This document shows, in pieces, positions 7,245 through 14,866 of a stretch of 64,000 nt of DNA. Each line of letters starts with the position of its first letter. Position 1 is the stretch's first letter. The translations under genes were made by a program, and so were the position numbers. The notes beneath the pieces were generated by a model. The model had not been told where the DNA came from and ran no database searches. It saw nothing but the letters and a program-made list of their open reading frames with translations. Source of the stretch: UMGS1766 sp963597355 (GTDB lineage Bacteria > Bacillota > Clostridia > Oscillospirales > Oscillospiraceae); assembly GCA_963597355.1 (NCBI GenBank), contig CAVBPR010000006.1:210754-274753 (forward strand), given 5' to 3'.

Positions 7245-7307
7245 TTACCGCTCGCTCTCGTGCCAGTCGTCACCATAGAGCAGTTCGTCCAGATCGATTG
7301 TGGTCAT
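7245..7307 (-). CDS. Micropeptide, 20 aa (MTTIDLDELLYGDDWHESER)
   Basis: Twenty codons followed by TAA, preceded by GGAAAGGAGAG with 8-9 bases to the ATG and by its own promoter. The peptide is strongly acidic (seven Asp/Glu against one Arg and one His), amphipathic and without a signal or membrane segment, so it should be cytosolic. Because a strong ribosome binding site, a promoter and a terminator all frame this tiny ORF, translation is plausible, but the ORF could also be incidental to a regulatory RNA. No homologue is recognised. Confidence 0.45.
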   Translation of the reverse strand: MTTIDLDELLYGDDWHESER

Positions 7308-7340
7308 TTATTATCACTCTCCTTTCCTTGAGCTGGTTAT

Positions 7341-7368
7341 ATTCTACCACATTTCCTGCAGGAAACAA
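7341..7368 (-). promoter_or_regulatory. Promoter of the small transcript
   Basis: On the minus strand, TTGTTT (7368-7363), 16 bp, TAGAAT (7346-7341). A short palindrome, TTTCCTGCAGGAAA, fills most of the -35/-10 spacer and could be an operator. Confidence 0.55.
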
Positions 7369-7403
7369 GTAGATAATCCATGAAATTTATGTTAAGTTTT
7401 TAT

Positions 7404-7447
7404 GAAAAAGCGACTGCCCTGCAGGCATTACAGCCGCAGGGCAGTCG
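7404..7447 (-). terminator. Terminator of purC
   Basis: Twelve-bp arms CGACTGCCCTGC and GCAGGGCAGTCG are followed on the minus strand by CTTTTTC. It separates purC from the small transcript downstream. Confidence 0.9.
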
Positions 7448-7469
7448 TTCATTATGTCAACTGCTGCGT

Positions 7470-8348
7470 TTAAAATTCCAATTCTTCACCGGTAATCATC
7501 CGATAGCTTTGCAGATACTTCTCAATGGTTTTGTCCACGATCTCCTGAGGCAGTGTCCAGTCGTTACCGGGGTTTGCCGTCAGCCAATCCCGGGCAAACT
7601 GCTTGTCGAAGGAAGGTTGACCGTGACCGGCCTCATATCCCTCTGCAGGCCAGAAACGGGAGGAATCCGGAGTAAGCATCTCATCGCCCAGAACCATGTT
7701 TCCGTTTTCGTCCAGACCGAACTCAAACTTTGTGTCTGCAATGATAATGCCGCGGCTCAACGCGTACTCTGCGCACTTTTTGTACAGCGCAATCGTGTAA
7801 TCTCTCAGCTTTGCCGCATACTCTGCGCCCTTGCCGGGGAAACGCTGCTCCAGATACTCTACGCTCTGCTCAAAGGAAATGTTCTCATCGTGATCGCCGA
7901 TTTCCGCCTTGGTGCTGGGGGTATAAATCGGTTCCGGCAGCTTCTCGCTTTCCTTCAAACCGGCGGGCAGTTCAATGCCGCAGACCGTGCCGTTTTTCTG
8001 ATAGCTGGCCCAGCCACTGCCGGTGATATATCCCCGCACAATGCACTCAATCGGCAGCATCTCCAGCTTGCGGCACATCATGCTCTTGCCTGCATATGCC
8101 TTGTCACGGAAAAATTCCGGCATATCCTGAGGATCCACAGAAATCATATGGTTGGGCAGAATGTCCTTTGTCAGATTGAACCAGAACTTGCTCATTTGGG
8201 TCAGCACGGCACCCTTATGGGACACTGTGTTATGGAGAATTACATCAAAGCAGCTGATGCGGTCGGTAGCCACCATGATAAGGCTGTCACCATTGTCATA
8301 GATCTCGCGAACCTTGCCTTCCTTAATTGGCTTCCATTCTTTGCTCAT
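7470..8348 (-). CDS. purC: Phosphoribosylaminoimidazole-succinocarboxamide synthase (SAICAR synthase)
   Basis: PurC joins carboxyaminoimidazole ribonucleotide and aspartate with ATP to make SAICAR in purine synthesis. The 292-residue length is in the normal range for the longer bacterial form. Visible signatures are the N-terminal KEGKVREIYD (ATP-binding hairpin), ATDRISCFDVI, the substrate loop CIVRGYITGSGW, and the C-terminal IIADTKFEFG and DEMLTPDSSR motifs. The start at 8348 (MSKEWKP) is preferred over an ATG 21 bases upstream, although both have poor ribosome binding sites. It is monocistronic here, not in a pur cluster. No purine riboswitch was recognised in the leader. Confidence 0.96.
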   Translation of the reverse strand: MSKEWKPIKEGKVREIYDNGDSLIMVATDRISCFDVILHNTVSHKGAVLTQMSKFWFNLTKDILPNHMISVDPQDMPEFFRDKAYAGKSMMCRKLEMLPIECIVRGYITGSGWASYQKNGTVCGIELPAGLKESEKLPEPIYTPSTKAEIGDHDENISFEQSVEYLEQRFPGKGAEYAAKLRDYTIALYKKCAEYALSRGIIIADTKFEFGLDENGNMVLGDEMLTPDSSRFWPAEGYEAGHGQPSFDKQFARDWLTANPGNDWTLPQEIVDKTIEKYLQSYRMITGEELEF

Positions 8349-8400
8349 AAACAATTCCCGCCTGTTCATTCATTTATTTCGGCACAAGACCGACGCTTAA

Positions 8401-8429
8401 AGGTTACCGCATTTCCTCTTAAATTGCAA
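8401..8429 (-). promoter_or_regulatory. Promoter of purC
   Basis: On the minus strand, TTGCAA (8429-8424), 17 bp, TAACCT (8406-8401). Upstream lies a 17-base palindrome, CCTGTAAATTTTACAGG read on the minus strand (8459-8475), a possible operator or part of the preceding terminator region. Confidence 0.5.
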
Positions 8430-8474
8430 GGGATATCCGGCAAATGCAACGGATCTCCCCTGTAAAATTTACAG

Positions 8475-8521
8475 GATAAAGCCGCTGCATTTCCGTCATT
8501 TCGACAAAAACGCGGCGGCTT
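8475..8521 (-). terminator. Weak terminator after the 217-aa lipoprotein gene
   Basis: AAGCCGC (8521-8515, minus strand) pairs with GCGGCTT (8485-8479) across a long loop, followed by a short T-rich tail. It is weaker than other terminators in the window. Confidence 0.4.
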
Positions 8522-8530
8522 CTGTGGGTT

Positions 8531-9184
8531 TTAATATGCAATCACCAGACTGTCAATGCGCTGAAAATCGCTGCTGTCAATGCTGTAGGCTCCCTCGTCA
8601 TCCTGAGTTACCTGCACGGAAATGGTCTGCCCGTCCAAATAGTCAATGCTGTCCAGATGCGCCGCCACCATGTCGATTACCGCCTGAGCCCACACAGTCT
8701 CAAATTCCTCGTCCGTCATCTCCGCAAACTCGCCCGCTTCTTCTCTGGACTGCATTGTGCTCCCAAAGTCCTCCACGTCCTCTTCTATGACCTTTGCAAA
8801 GATATCGATGGGATACACCGTCAGCGGAACAAGGTAGATATCTCCATTGCGGCTCTCTGTACCTACCTCATACTTGCTGTGGCTGTAAATCTGGCGATAA
8901 AGCTCCAGAATTTGCTCTTTTATCGCGTCATCGCAGGAATCCAGGTCAATGTTAAACAGTTCCGCAAAAACATCGGCCTCCACGCTGAGTCCATCCTGAT
9001 ACTGTTGTTCCGCCTGGGCCTTGTCCAGATTCACTCGCTTCAGATACTCATCGGAATACTGATTCAAATAGATCAAATCCAGATTGTTCTTCACCAGTTC
9101 TGCTGCTGAAAACGAACTGCATCCGGGCAGGAGCATCAGCACCATTGCCAGCGCTGTCAAAAGCAACCCATTCGCTCTTTTCAT
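8531..9184 (-). CDS. Secreted lipoprotein of unknown function, 217 aa
   Basis: A typical lipoprotein signal (positive KR, hydrophobic core, lipobox LLPGC with Cys at residue 22) directs the protein to the outer face of the membrane. The mature part is acidic and mostly helical (residues 30-110), then contains a beta-rich section (YLVPLTVYPIDIFAKV, then ISVQVTQDDEGAYSID). The pattern resembles the small Firmicutes lipoproteins of the DUF5105 type, but this is only a resemblance. It lies 23 bases after the DUF4317 gene and downstream of a large sensor kinase, so all three are probably one operon. AAGGAGA precedes the ATG. Function unknown. Confidence 0.7.
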   Translation of the reverse strand: MKRANGLLLTALAMVLMLLPGCSSFSAAELVKNNLDLIYLNQYSDEYLKRVNLDKAQAEQQYQDGLSVEADVFAELFNIDLDSCDDAIKEQILELYRQIYSHSKYEVGTESRNGDIYLVPLTVYPIDIFAKVIEEDVEDFGSTMQSREEAGEFAEMTDEEFETVWAQAVIDMVAAHLDSIDYLDGQTISVQVTQDDEGAYSIDSSDFQRIDSLVIAY

Positions 9185-9207
9185 GTTCCCGTTCTCCTTT
9201 TGTGCCG

Positions 9208-10353
9208 TCAGTTCCCGTTCTCTTCCGCAATCTGAACCGGAACGCCGTTAACCTCCACGCCTTCGCTCACCTTGATGACAATGCATTTTGCTCCGTTGAT
9301 GATTCTGGTTTGAACCAGCTCGCTGTGTTCCGGATTCACCTGAATCACCACATCCGGAGTTTTTACTTCCAACCGCTTTGTGTCCACCAGATTGACCGGA
9401 TTGATCGCCGCATTCACCCCGAACTCTGCATCGAATCGTTCCTCAAAGGCCTCTGCATGCGCCTCACTGACGCCGCTGGCCGACAAAACCGCGCGAATCC
9501 CGTTTTTCGAGATGGTAAGCGGTTCGGTTTCCCTGCTTTCTTTATAAACGGCAATCATTTGCCCCAGGTGGTCCTGAACCGATTGAATCACATCCAGACT
9601 GCACTCGTCTTCCAGCGTTTCTCCCAATATGGTCTGAAAGGTCTCCCGCTGCACCATCGCCGGCATTGGCACCGGAGTTTTAAACAGGGCATCCACAAAA
9701 TCCGCATGGTTTTCCTGCACGTTTTTGGTGTAATACAGGGCGTTATAGATATTGGTCGCCCGATCGTCAAAGGCGGGGAACAAAAAGCCGAACTCCGGCA
9801 TGCCAACCACCTGATTGGCCGCCTGAATATGAAAGCGGCTCTCACGATTGATGTAGTTCAGAGACGGCTTTGTCTCCTTCACCGGGCAAACGGCGCAGAG
9901 AATGTAGCGGAACTGTTCGCTGGAGCTGTCCTCCTGCACTACATCGTCCTTGCTCTTGTAGTAAACATCATAAGTGTTGTAGGTCAGCAGAATCAGACAA
10001 TTCCCCTCCAGATCCAAGGACTGAATGGTTCGGCTGAAAAATGCCTGCACTGCGTTTTCATCCTCCAGTTTTGAATCCCGCAGTGCCATCAGCAGTTTAT
10101 GTTCCTCCCCGGATACCACCTGCTGGGTTTCAAAGGATAAGTCCAGCAGGTTGCGGCCGATGGTTCCTGTAAGCACCTTGCGAAACAGCGAAAGGTACTT
10201 CTCGCTGTCCTCTACCGGCATCATTGAAATCGGCTCGTTAAACTGAGATATGATTTCCTTCCGTTCATTAACGTAGCACCCCCGAATGTAAGCAATGTTG
10301 CTTTTATCCGGGCGCAGTCTTCGCCGCAGTTCTGCCGCTTCTTTTTCGTTCAT
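9208..10353 (-). CDS. DUF4317 family protein
   Basis: A 381-residue cytosolic protein belonging to the DUF4317 family, recognised by the N-terminal signature (RRRLRPDKSNIAYIRGCYVN, then KEIISQFNEP). The family is widespread in Clostridia and has no established function. The protein has no membrane segment and no recognisable catalytic motif; it has a helical N-terminus, a mixed middle part around residues 100-220, and a C-terminal region with EVKTPDVVIQVNPEHSELV. The start at 10353 is preferred because GAGAGGTT precedes it; an upstream frame extension has no ribosome binding site. It sits between the hybrid sensor kinase (47-base gap) and the lipoprotein (23-base gap), probably cotranscribed with both. 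Confidence 0.85.
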   Translation of the reverse strand: MNEKEAAELRRRLRPDKSNIAYIRGCYVNERKEIISQFNEPISMMPVEDSEKYLSLFRKVLTGTIGRNLLDLSFETQQVVSGEEHKLLMALRDSKLEDENAVQAFFSRTIQSLDLEGNCLILLTYNTYDVYYKSKDDVVQEDSSSEQFRYILCAVCPVKETKPSLNYINRESRFHIQAANQVVGMPEFGFLFPAFDDRATNIYNALYYTKNVQENHADFVDALFKTPVPMPAMVQRETFQTILGETLEDECSLDVIQSVQDHLGQMIAVYKESRETEPLTISKNGIRAVLSASGVSEAHAEAFEERFDAEFGVNAAINPVNLVDTKRLEVKTPDVVIQVNPEHSELVQTRIINGAKCIVIKVSEGVEVNGVPVQIAEENGN

Positions 10354-10400
10354 AATAACCTCTCGTTTCCGTGTCTTTGATCCTTTTGTGCCACAGCGGC

Positions 10401-13400
10401 TCATTCGTCTTTTTTCGCAAAAATCTCATCCAGAACCGCTGCAATCGACTCTATGCTGACCGGCTTGATAATGTGACCGTTCATGCCGGAGGCAAACGCC
10501 TTCTGTCGGTCCTCTTCAAAGGCATTTGCCGTCATGGCAACAATCGGAATATTGGCTTTTTTATTGTCCGGCAGGGTTCTAATTTCCCTTGTTGCCGTAT
10601 AGCCGTCCATTCTCGGCATCTGAATATCCATCAGAATAAGATCATACTTGTCTGCCGGGGCTTCGATGATCGCCGCAACAGCAAGGTCTCCATCGCAGAC
10701 GCCATCAACGACCGCTCCGGTTTCCTCCAGCATCGCGGTGGCAATTTCCCGGTTGAGCTCGTTGTCCTCAACCAGAAGGATTCTCTTACCGCAGTAATCA
10801 TATGGTTTTTCCTTCGTTTCCGTTCTGTTTTCCTGCCAACTCTTCGGCTGTGTCAGCACGTTTTTCAGCTCAGACATGAAGATCGGTTTCGACACAAAGG
10901 CCGTAACCCCGGCGTCTCTCGCCTCGTGTTCAAAGTCGGCCCAGTCGTATGCTGTGAGCACAATAATCGGAATGTCCTCCCGGATCACTTTTCGTATTCT
11001 GCGCACTGTCTCGATTCCGTTCATATCCGGCATCAGGTAGTCGATGATGTAGACTTTATATTCATCCTTCATCTCTGCCGCATCCTGCGCCCGAATAATC
11101 GCTTCCTTTCCGGATACCGTCCAATCCGGACGCATCCGGATATCCCGCAGCATTTTGCTCACGCTTCTGCAGGTGTTAATGTCGTCATCTACAATCAGCG
11201 CTCTCGCCCCCAGAAGGTCCGGAATCAGCTCATTTTTCGCCGGTTTGCTGGCAAGGCGCAGATTCAGCGTCACCGTGAACAGAGAGCCTTTCCCCTCTTC
11301 GCTCTCCACGCGGATCTCTCCGCCCATCATGTCCACAATGTTTTTGGTGATGGCCATGCCGAGGCCGGTCCCCTGAATGCCGGTAACCGTTGCGCTGTGC
11401 TCTCTGGTGAAGGTTTCAAAGATATGCTCCTGGAACTCCCGGGACATGCCGATGCCGTTATCCTTGACGGATAATTCGTAACATGTGTGGTTCTTTATGC
11501 CGCACTCCTTCTCGATGAGACGGATAATGATGTCGCCGCCCGGCTTGGTAAACTTAATTGCATTGCTCACAATATTCAGCAGGATCTGATTCAGGCGCAG
11601 TTTATCCGTGATCACATCTTCGTTGACAACATCCTGTGTATCAATGTAAAGGTTCAGATTTTTGGAATTGATCAATCCCTGTATCATTGTCCGAAGGTCG
11701 TGGAGCAGATCCGGAATATGCACCGGCTTTTCATCCAATTTGACGGTACCGCTCTCAATTCGACTCATGTCCAGAATATCGTTGATCAGGCTGAGCAGGT
11801 GGGTGCTGGAGGTGTTGATTTTCGCAAGATAATCCTGCACCTGAGTTGGATTGTCCATATGGGTCTGCGCCAGGGCGGTAAAGCCGATAATGGCATTCAT
11901 GGGAGTACGAATGTCGTGGGACATACTGCTGAGGAAGGTAGACTTTGCCTTATTGGCCTGCTGTGCCGCTGCAAGTGCCTGCGCCAGCTGGGCCTTCTGC
12001 TCGAACTCCTTTTTCTTCTCCCCCGTATAATCCCGGGCTACATAGAGCACCTCTTTTACAACACCGTTCGGATCTCGCCGCTTTACAATAAACCGGGCCT
12101 GGAACCAGCGGCCGTCAGGGTTTTTGTATTCTGTCGCCACGGTGTTAACGCCCTGAAGCCGGTCCGCAAGGGTATCAATATCCAGGAATTTGCTCATGGG
12201 CTCTCTCATATCCGGAGCCATAAAGGCCGAAATAATCTCTTCCTTTACGTCATCAAAGTTTCCGCTTTTCCCCGCCAGTTGATCCATGAGCGTCACACTG
12301 GTTAACACCTCATAGCGATGACTGTCCAGCTCTGCCCGGAAGATGGTGGAGTAGATTGTGGACAGGGAGGAAATAACCTCGGCATGTTCCTTTTCCTCCC
12401 GCAGGTTCGCCTCCTCCAGTTCACGCTGTTTCCGCTCCAGCGCCTGATGCTCCTCGATAATCGTGTCGATAATCTGGAACCCGGCCACAACGTTTTCCGA
12501 ATTCCCGATTCTCCGGAACTCATACTGGTAGTGATGCTGTACACCATCTTCCATGTTGCGATAAGTTCCTACAAAGGAATTCTGTTTCGCAAAGATCTTT
12601 TTTACATTTTCGATGTTTAACGTCCGTAGAATTCTCTCCTGATCCTCCGGATGCACATTTTCATGTACCCACCGATTCACAACGGCATCAAACTGAAATA
12701 CCATCCCGTCAACCGCCCGGATTGCCTGCACATTATAGCTGTCATCCAGTCGGATCACTCTGGCGGTTCCATCCGTCAGGTTTGCAACAAAAACATTTCG
12801 GAAGCTTTTCGACAAAGTGTCGATAATTGCAACCTGATCGGCTAACGCCTTGTCCTTTTGCTTCTGTTCCCGAATGGAGTCGTCCACATCGTAATGATAC
12901 CCCCTCAGAACGAACCCGTCTGCCAGCTTTTTGGCGGTTCCTCCGCAGCGCACATATCGCTCCCCCAAGGTCGGATGCTTCCAAAGATAGGTAACCTCAT
13001 CCCGGTTGCCGGTTTTCATCTTTTCAACGCAGGCCAAAACCGCCGGTAGCGCCCCCGGCGTAACATTGGAAAACCACGCATCAAACACTTCTTCTTCCGT
13101 CAGATCCTTGCCTGCAACGCCCAGCAGTTCCTTCATTCGGTCGTCTGCTTCCATGGTAGGTTCCTTGCCGTCTAAATAATAGATGCTCCATGTTCCCATT
13201 TGAGAAGCTGCAAAAATGTCCCTCATTTCATCCAGCTTCCGATAGCCTTCTTCGATTTCTCTTTGCTGAGACTTCTCTTTTTCTCTGGCCTGCTGCTGTA
13301 AATTTACGATATCCTCTATATTCCGGAATCCCGCAATGAGCTTCAGCTCTTCTCCGGGGTTTGAGATGCGGATAAACAGCCCGCTGTAATGGCATTGCTT

Positions 13401-14177
13401 GCCCTGGGACAGCACGCGATAATTCAGCTCGAACTTTTCTCTTTCGCCCTGAAACCTTTGCAGCAACGCTTCCGGCAGCACTACGTCCAGAAAGCTTTCT
13501 CTGTCTTCGTCATAAACATGGGTTTCCGCATAGGCGCGGAACATCTGGGAATAACAAAACCCATCCGGAATGGTTTCCATCTTTTCCGCAATGGCACGGT
13601 CAAGTTTTACAACAAACGCTTTGTCGTTCCCTGGTTCAATCATATATACCGCGATATAGTCCGCTGCCAGAGCCATGACCATGTGCTGCGTTTCCTCAAT
13701 GCGCTGGCCCAAGGCGCGGGGGAATTCTTCGTTTTCCATCTGTTCCTTGTCCGGAATGGAATGATGGATGTGCAGCACTTTCCATGCCCCGTCAACCCGT
13801 CCATACAAAATACTGAACCGGGTGTCCATGTTAATGCAGACATATCCGCTGGAAAACGACCCGAGAATCAGGACAGAACCATACACAAGCACATGGGTTT
13901 CATCTAAAACCTGCTCTTCGATCTGGAAGTCTTTCCATTGAAAGCGCACGTTCTCCCGTTGTTTTATGTCAAAAACAAACGCCTGTGAAAATTCCTGGAG
14001 ATTACGATAAAACTCCTGTTTTCCTGTCCCGATCACACTCATGTTTTCATCCAGCAGTGCCAGAACATCCATGTCTTCTTCCGATGAGCAGTCCAAATAA
14101 GATCTGAGAATATGTTTTGTAAGCTCTTTGAAATCCATATCGGATGCATTTTCTGCTGTCTGCGGCGCCTTCGCCAT
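10401..14177 (-). CDS. Large cytosolic hybrid sensor histidine kinase with two receiver domains
   Basis: 1258 residues without any membrane segment. Order of domains: an N-terminal SnoaL/NTF2-like fold (about 15-155); several PAS-like sensor modules separated by coiled coils (about 160-725, linkers such as QQQAREKEKSQQREIEE); a dimerisation domain with phosphoacceptor His754 in SHDIRTPMN; an ATPase domain with NAIKF, DNGIGMS and GTGLGM; a first receiver with Asp1046 in IIDYLMPD; and a second receiver with Asp1184 in LMDIQMP. It should autophosphorylate in response to a cytosolic signal and pass phosphate to one or both receivers; no DNA-binding output domain is fused. The ATG has GGGGGAGGT upstream. 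DUF4317 and lipoprotein genes follow in the same direction. Confidence 0.93.
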   Translation of the reverse strand: MAKAPQTAENASDMDFKELTKHILRSYLDCSSEEDMDVLALLDENMSVIGTGKQEFYRNLQEFSQAFVFDIKQRENVRFQWKDFQIEEQVLDETHVLVYGSVLILGSFSSGYVCINMDTRFSILYGRVDGAWKVLHIHHSIPDKEQMENEEFPRALGQRIEETQHMVMALAADYIAVYMIEPGNDKAFVVKLDRAIAEKMETIPDGFCYSQMFRAYAETHVYDEDRESFLDVVLPEALLQRFQGEREKFELNYRVLSQGKQCHYSGLFIRISNPGEELKLIAGFRNIEDIVNLQQQAREKEKSQQREIEEGYRKLDEMRDIFAASQMGTWSIYYLDGKEPTMEADDRMKELLGVAGKDLTEEEVFDAWFSNVTPGALPAVLACVEKMKTGNRDEVTYLWKHPTLGERYVRCGGTAKKLADGFVLRGYHYDVDDSIREQKQKDKALADQVAIIDTLSKSFRNVFVANLTDGTARVIRLDDSYNVQAIRAVDGMVFQFDAVVNRWVHENVHPEDQERILRTLNIENVKKIFAKQNSFVGTYRNMEDGVQHHYQYEFRRIGNSENVVAGFQIIDTIIEEHQALERKQRELEEANLREEKEHAEVISSLSTIYSTIFRAELDSHRYEVLTSVTLMDQLAGKSGNFDDVKEEIISAFMAPDMREPMSKFLDIDTLADRLQGVNTVATEYKNPDGRWFQARFIVKRRDPNGVVKEVLYVARDYTGEKKKEFEQKAQLAQALAAAQQANKAKSTFLSSMSHDIRTPMNAIIGFTALAQTHMDNPTQVQDYLAKINTSSTHLLSLINDILDMSRIESGTVKLDEKPVHIPDLLHDLRTMIQGLINSKNLNLYIDTQDVVNEDVITDKLRLNQILLNIVSNAIKFTKPGGDIIIRLIEKECGIKNHTCYELSVKDNGIGMSREFQEHIFETFTREHSATVTGIQGTGLGMAITKNIVDMMGGEIRVESEEGKGSLFTVTLNLRLASKPAKNELIPDLLGARALIVDDDINTCRSVSKMLRDIRMRPDWTVSGKEAIIRAQDAAEMKDEYKVYIIDYLMPDMNGIETVRRIRKVIREDIPIIVLTAYDWADFEHEARDAGVTAFVSKPIFMSELKNVLTQPKSWQENRTETKEKPYDYCGKRILLVEDNELNREIATAMLEETGAVVDGVCDGDLAVAAIIEAPADKYDLILMDIQMPRMDGYTATREIRTLPDNKKANIPIVAMTANAFEEDRQKAFASGMNGHIIKPVSIESIAAVLDEIFAKKDE

Positions 14178-14306
14178 AGTACATACCTCCCCCGCAAAAC
14201 TTCAACCGGTCCTGAACCGTCCGTTGATTTTGTGCGGTCAATTTTATTGCATGATAGTGTTGATTCCCTTCAACCCATTTCCCGCTGGATGGGCTATCGG
14301 ATTTTG

Positions 14307-14370
14307 ATCCAATTTTAGCGTCTGCGTCTTAAAACTTCTGGCTTAAAACGCAAAACTACATCCAATTTTA
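14307..14370 (-). repeat. Pair of 11-bp direct repeats in the sensor-kinase promoter region
   Basis: ATCCAATTTTA occurs at 14307-14317 and again at 14360-14370 (53 bp apart, about five helical turns). Read on the minus strand as TAAAATTGGAT, the upstream copy begins with the -10 of the kinase promoter. A second repeated element, CTTAAAAC, occurs twice between them (14328-14335 and 14342-14349). This looks like a regulatory array. Confidence 0.5.
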
Positions 14371-14393
14371 CCCTCCAAAGCGTAAAACTGCAA
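14365..14393 (-). promoter_or_regulatory. Promoter of the hybrid sensor kinase operon
   Basis: On the minus strand TTGCAG (14393-14388), 17 bp, TAAAAT (14370-14365). It would give a leader of about 180 nt before the kinase start. Confidence 0.55.
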
Positions 14394-14741
14394 CTTGTTT
14401 TTCCAAATATAAAGAAATGAATCCTAAAGCTAAGTCTTATCTCCTGACGTTAAATCCCCGGTTAAGACTCCTCCAATTCAACGCATCCGTCCCCGTCAAA
14501 ACAACATATTGTGTATTTGATTTCTTCGATCTACAAATTTTGTATTGCACCATACATATAGCTGATTTTCTCCGTTCCATATCCTCTCTGGCTTTTGACA
14601 TGCGAAAAGTCTTTTCCTTCAATGGTTTGCTTGCCCTCCCCTCCCCTACAGAGCCATCCTGCGGCCAGAATTTTGGTTATTTTTTTGCCCGGCTCCCTAT
14701 GGACAAGCCCCATCGTAAATGCTATGATAGCAAAGCACCGC
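14394..14741. other. AT-richer spacer without a recognisable gene
   Basis: About 350 bases between the kinase promoter and the nrdD control region are visibly richer in A and T than the flanking genes. Short open frames exist on both strands, but they use codons rare in this genome (AGA, AGG) and have no family resemblance. An inverted repeat (AGTCTTA...TAAGACT, about 14433-14468) and a lone NrdR-like box (14499-14514) were seen. Otherwise nothing was recognised. Confidence 0.5.
14499..14514 (+). promoter_or_regulatory. Distal NrdR-like box
   Basis: AAACAACATATTGTGT matches the NrdR consensus acaCwAtATaTwGtgt at 14 of 16 positions, including the central CwA..ATATwG core. It is 243 bp upstream of the first nrdD-proximal box, so it may be accidental or a remote third site. 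Confidence 0.35.
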
Positions 14742-14757
14742 ACACAACATATAGTGC
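14742..14757 (+). promoter_or_regulatory. NrdR box 1 upstream of nrdD
   Basis: ACACAACATATAGTGC agrees closely with the NrdR consensus acaCwAtATaTwGtgt. With box 2, 31 bp downstream, it forms the paired, three-helical-turn arrangement typical of NrdR-repressed ribonucleotide reductase promoters. Confidence 0.8.
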
Positions 14758-14772
14758 GGTTTACAGAATATC

Positions 14773-14788
14773 ACACTAATTATTGTAA
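14773..14788 (+). promoter_or_regulatory. NrdR box 2 upstream of nrdD
   Basis: ACACTAATTATTGTAA is a weaker match to the NrdR consensus but sits at the expected 31-bp spacing from box 1 and close to the probable transcription start of nrdD. Confidence 0.7.
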
Positions 14789-14866
14789 CTATATTATGTA
14801 TATCACCCAACATCGTGAAGAAGACAGAAGAGCAGAACGTATTTGAGGAAAGAGGAATCAGCGTTT

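Larger units (their letters stand above)
7149..7334 (-). ncRNA. Candidate self-contained small transcript (about 185 nt) with a 20-aa ORF
   Basis: The 355-base gap between the rhomboid terminator and purC holds a complete miniature transcription unit on the minus strand: a promoter (TTGTTT-N16-TAGAAT), a ribosome binding site, a 20-codon ORF, about 40 nt of hairpin-forming sequence (AACTG...CAGTT and GCAA...TTGC pairs), and a terminator ending in seven T. The 5' end is estimated at about 7334 from the -10 position. It is insulated from purC upstream by the purC terminator. It could be a micropeptide gene, a small regulatory RNA, or both; no known RNA family is recognised. Confidence 0.55.

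Noticed and set aside
8349..8530. A purine riboswitch in the purC leader
   Set aside because: Small hairpins are present, but the three-way junction core of the purine aptamer was not recognised and the likely leader is only about 45 nt.
14437..14622. A 61-codon open frame on the minus strand (TTG start, ending NRGFNVRR) in the spacer upstream of nrdD
   Set aside because: It uses AGA/AGG-type codons unlike the neighbouring genes, shows no family resemblance, and the GGAGGG upstream is about 12 bases from a weak TTG start. More likely chance in an AT-richer region.
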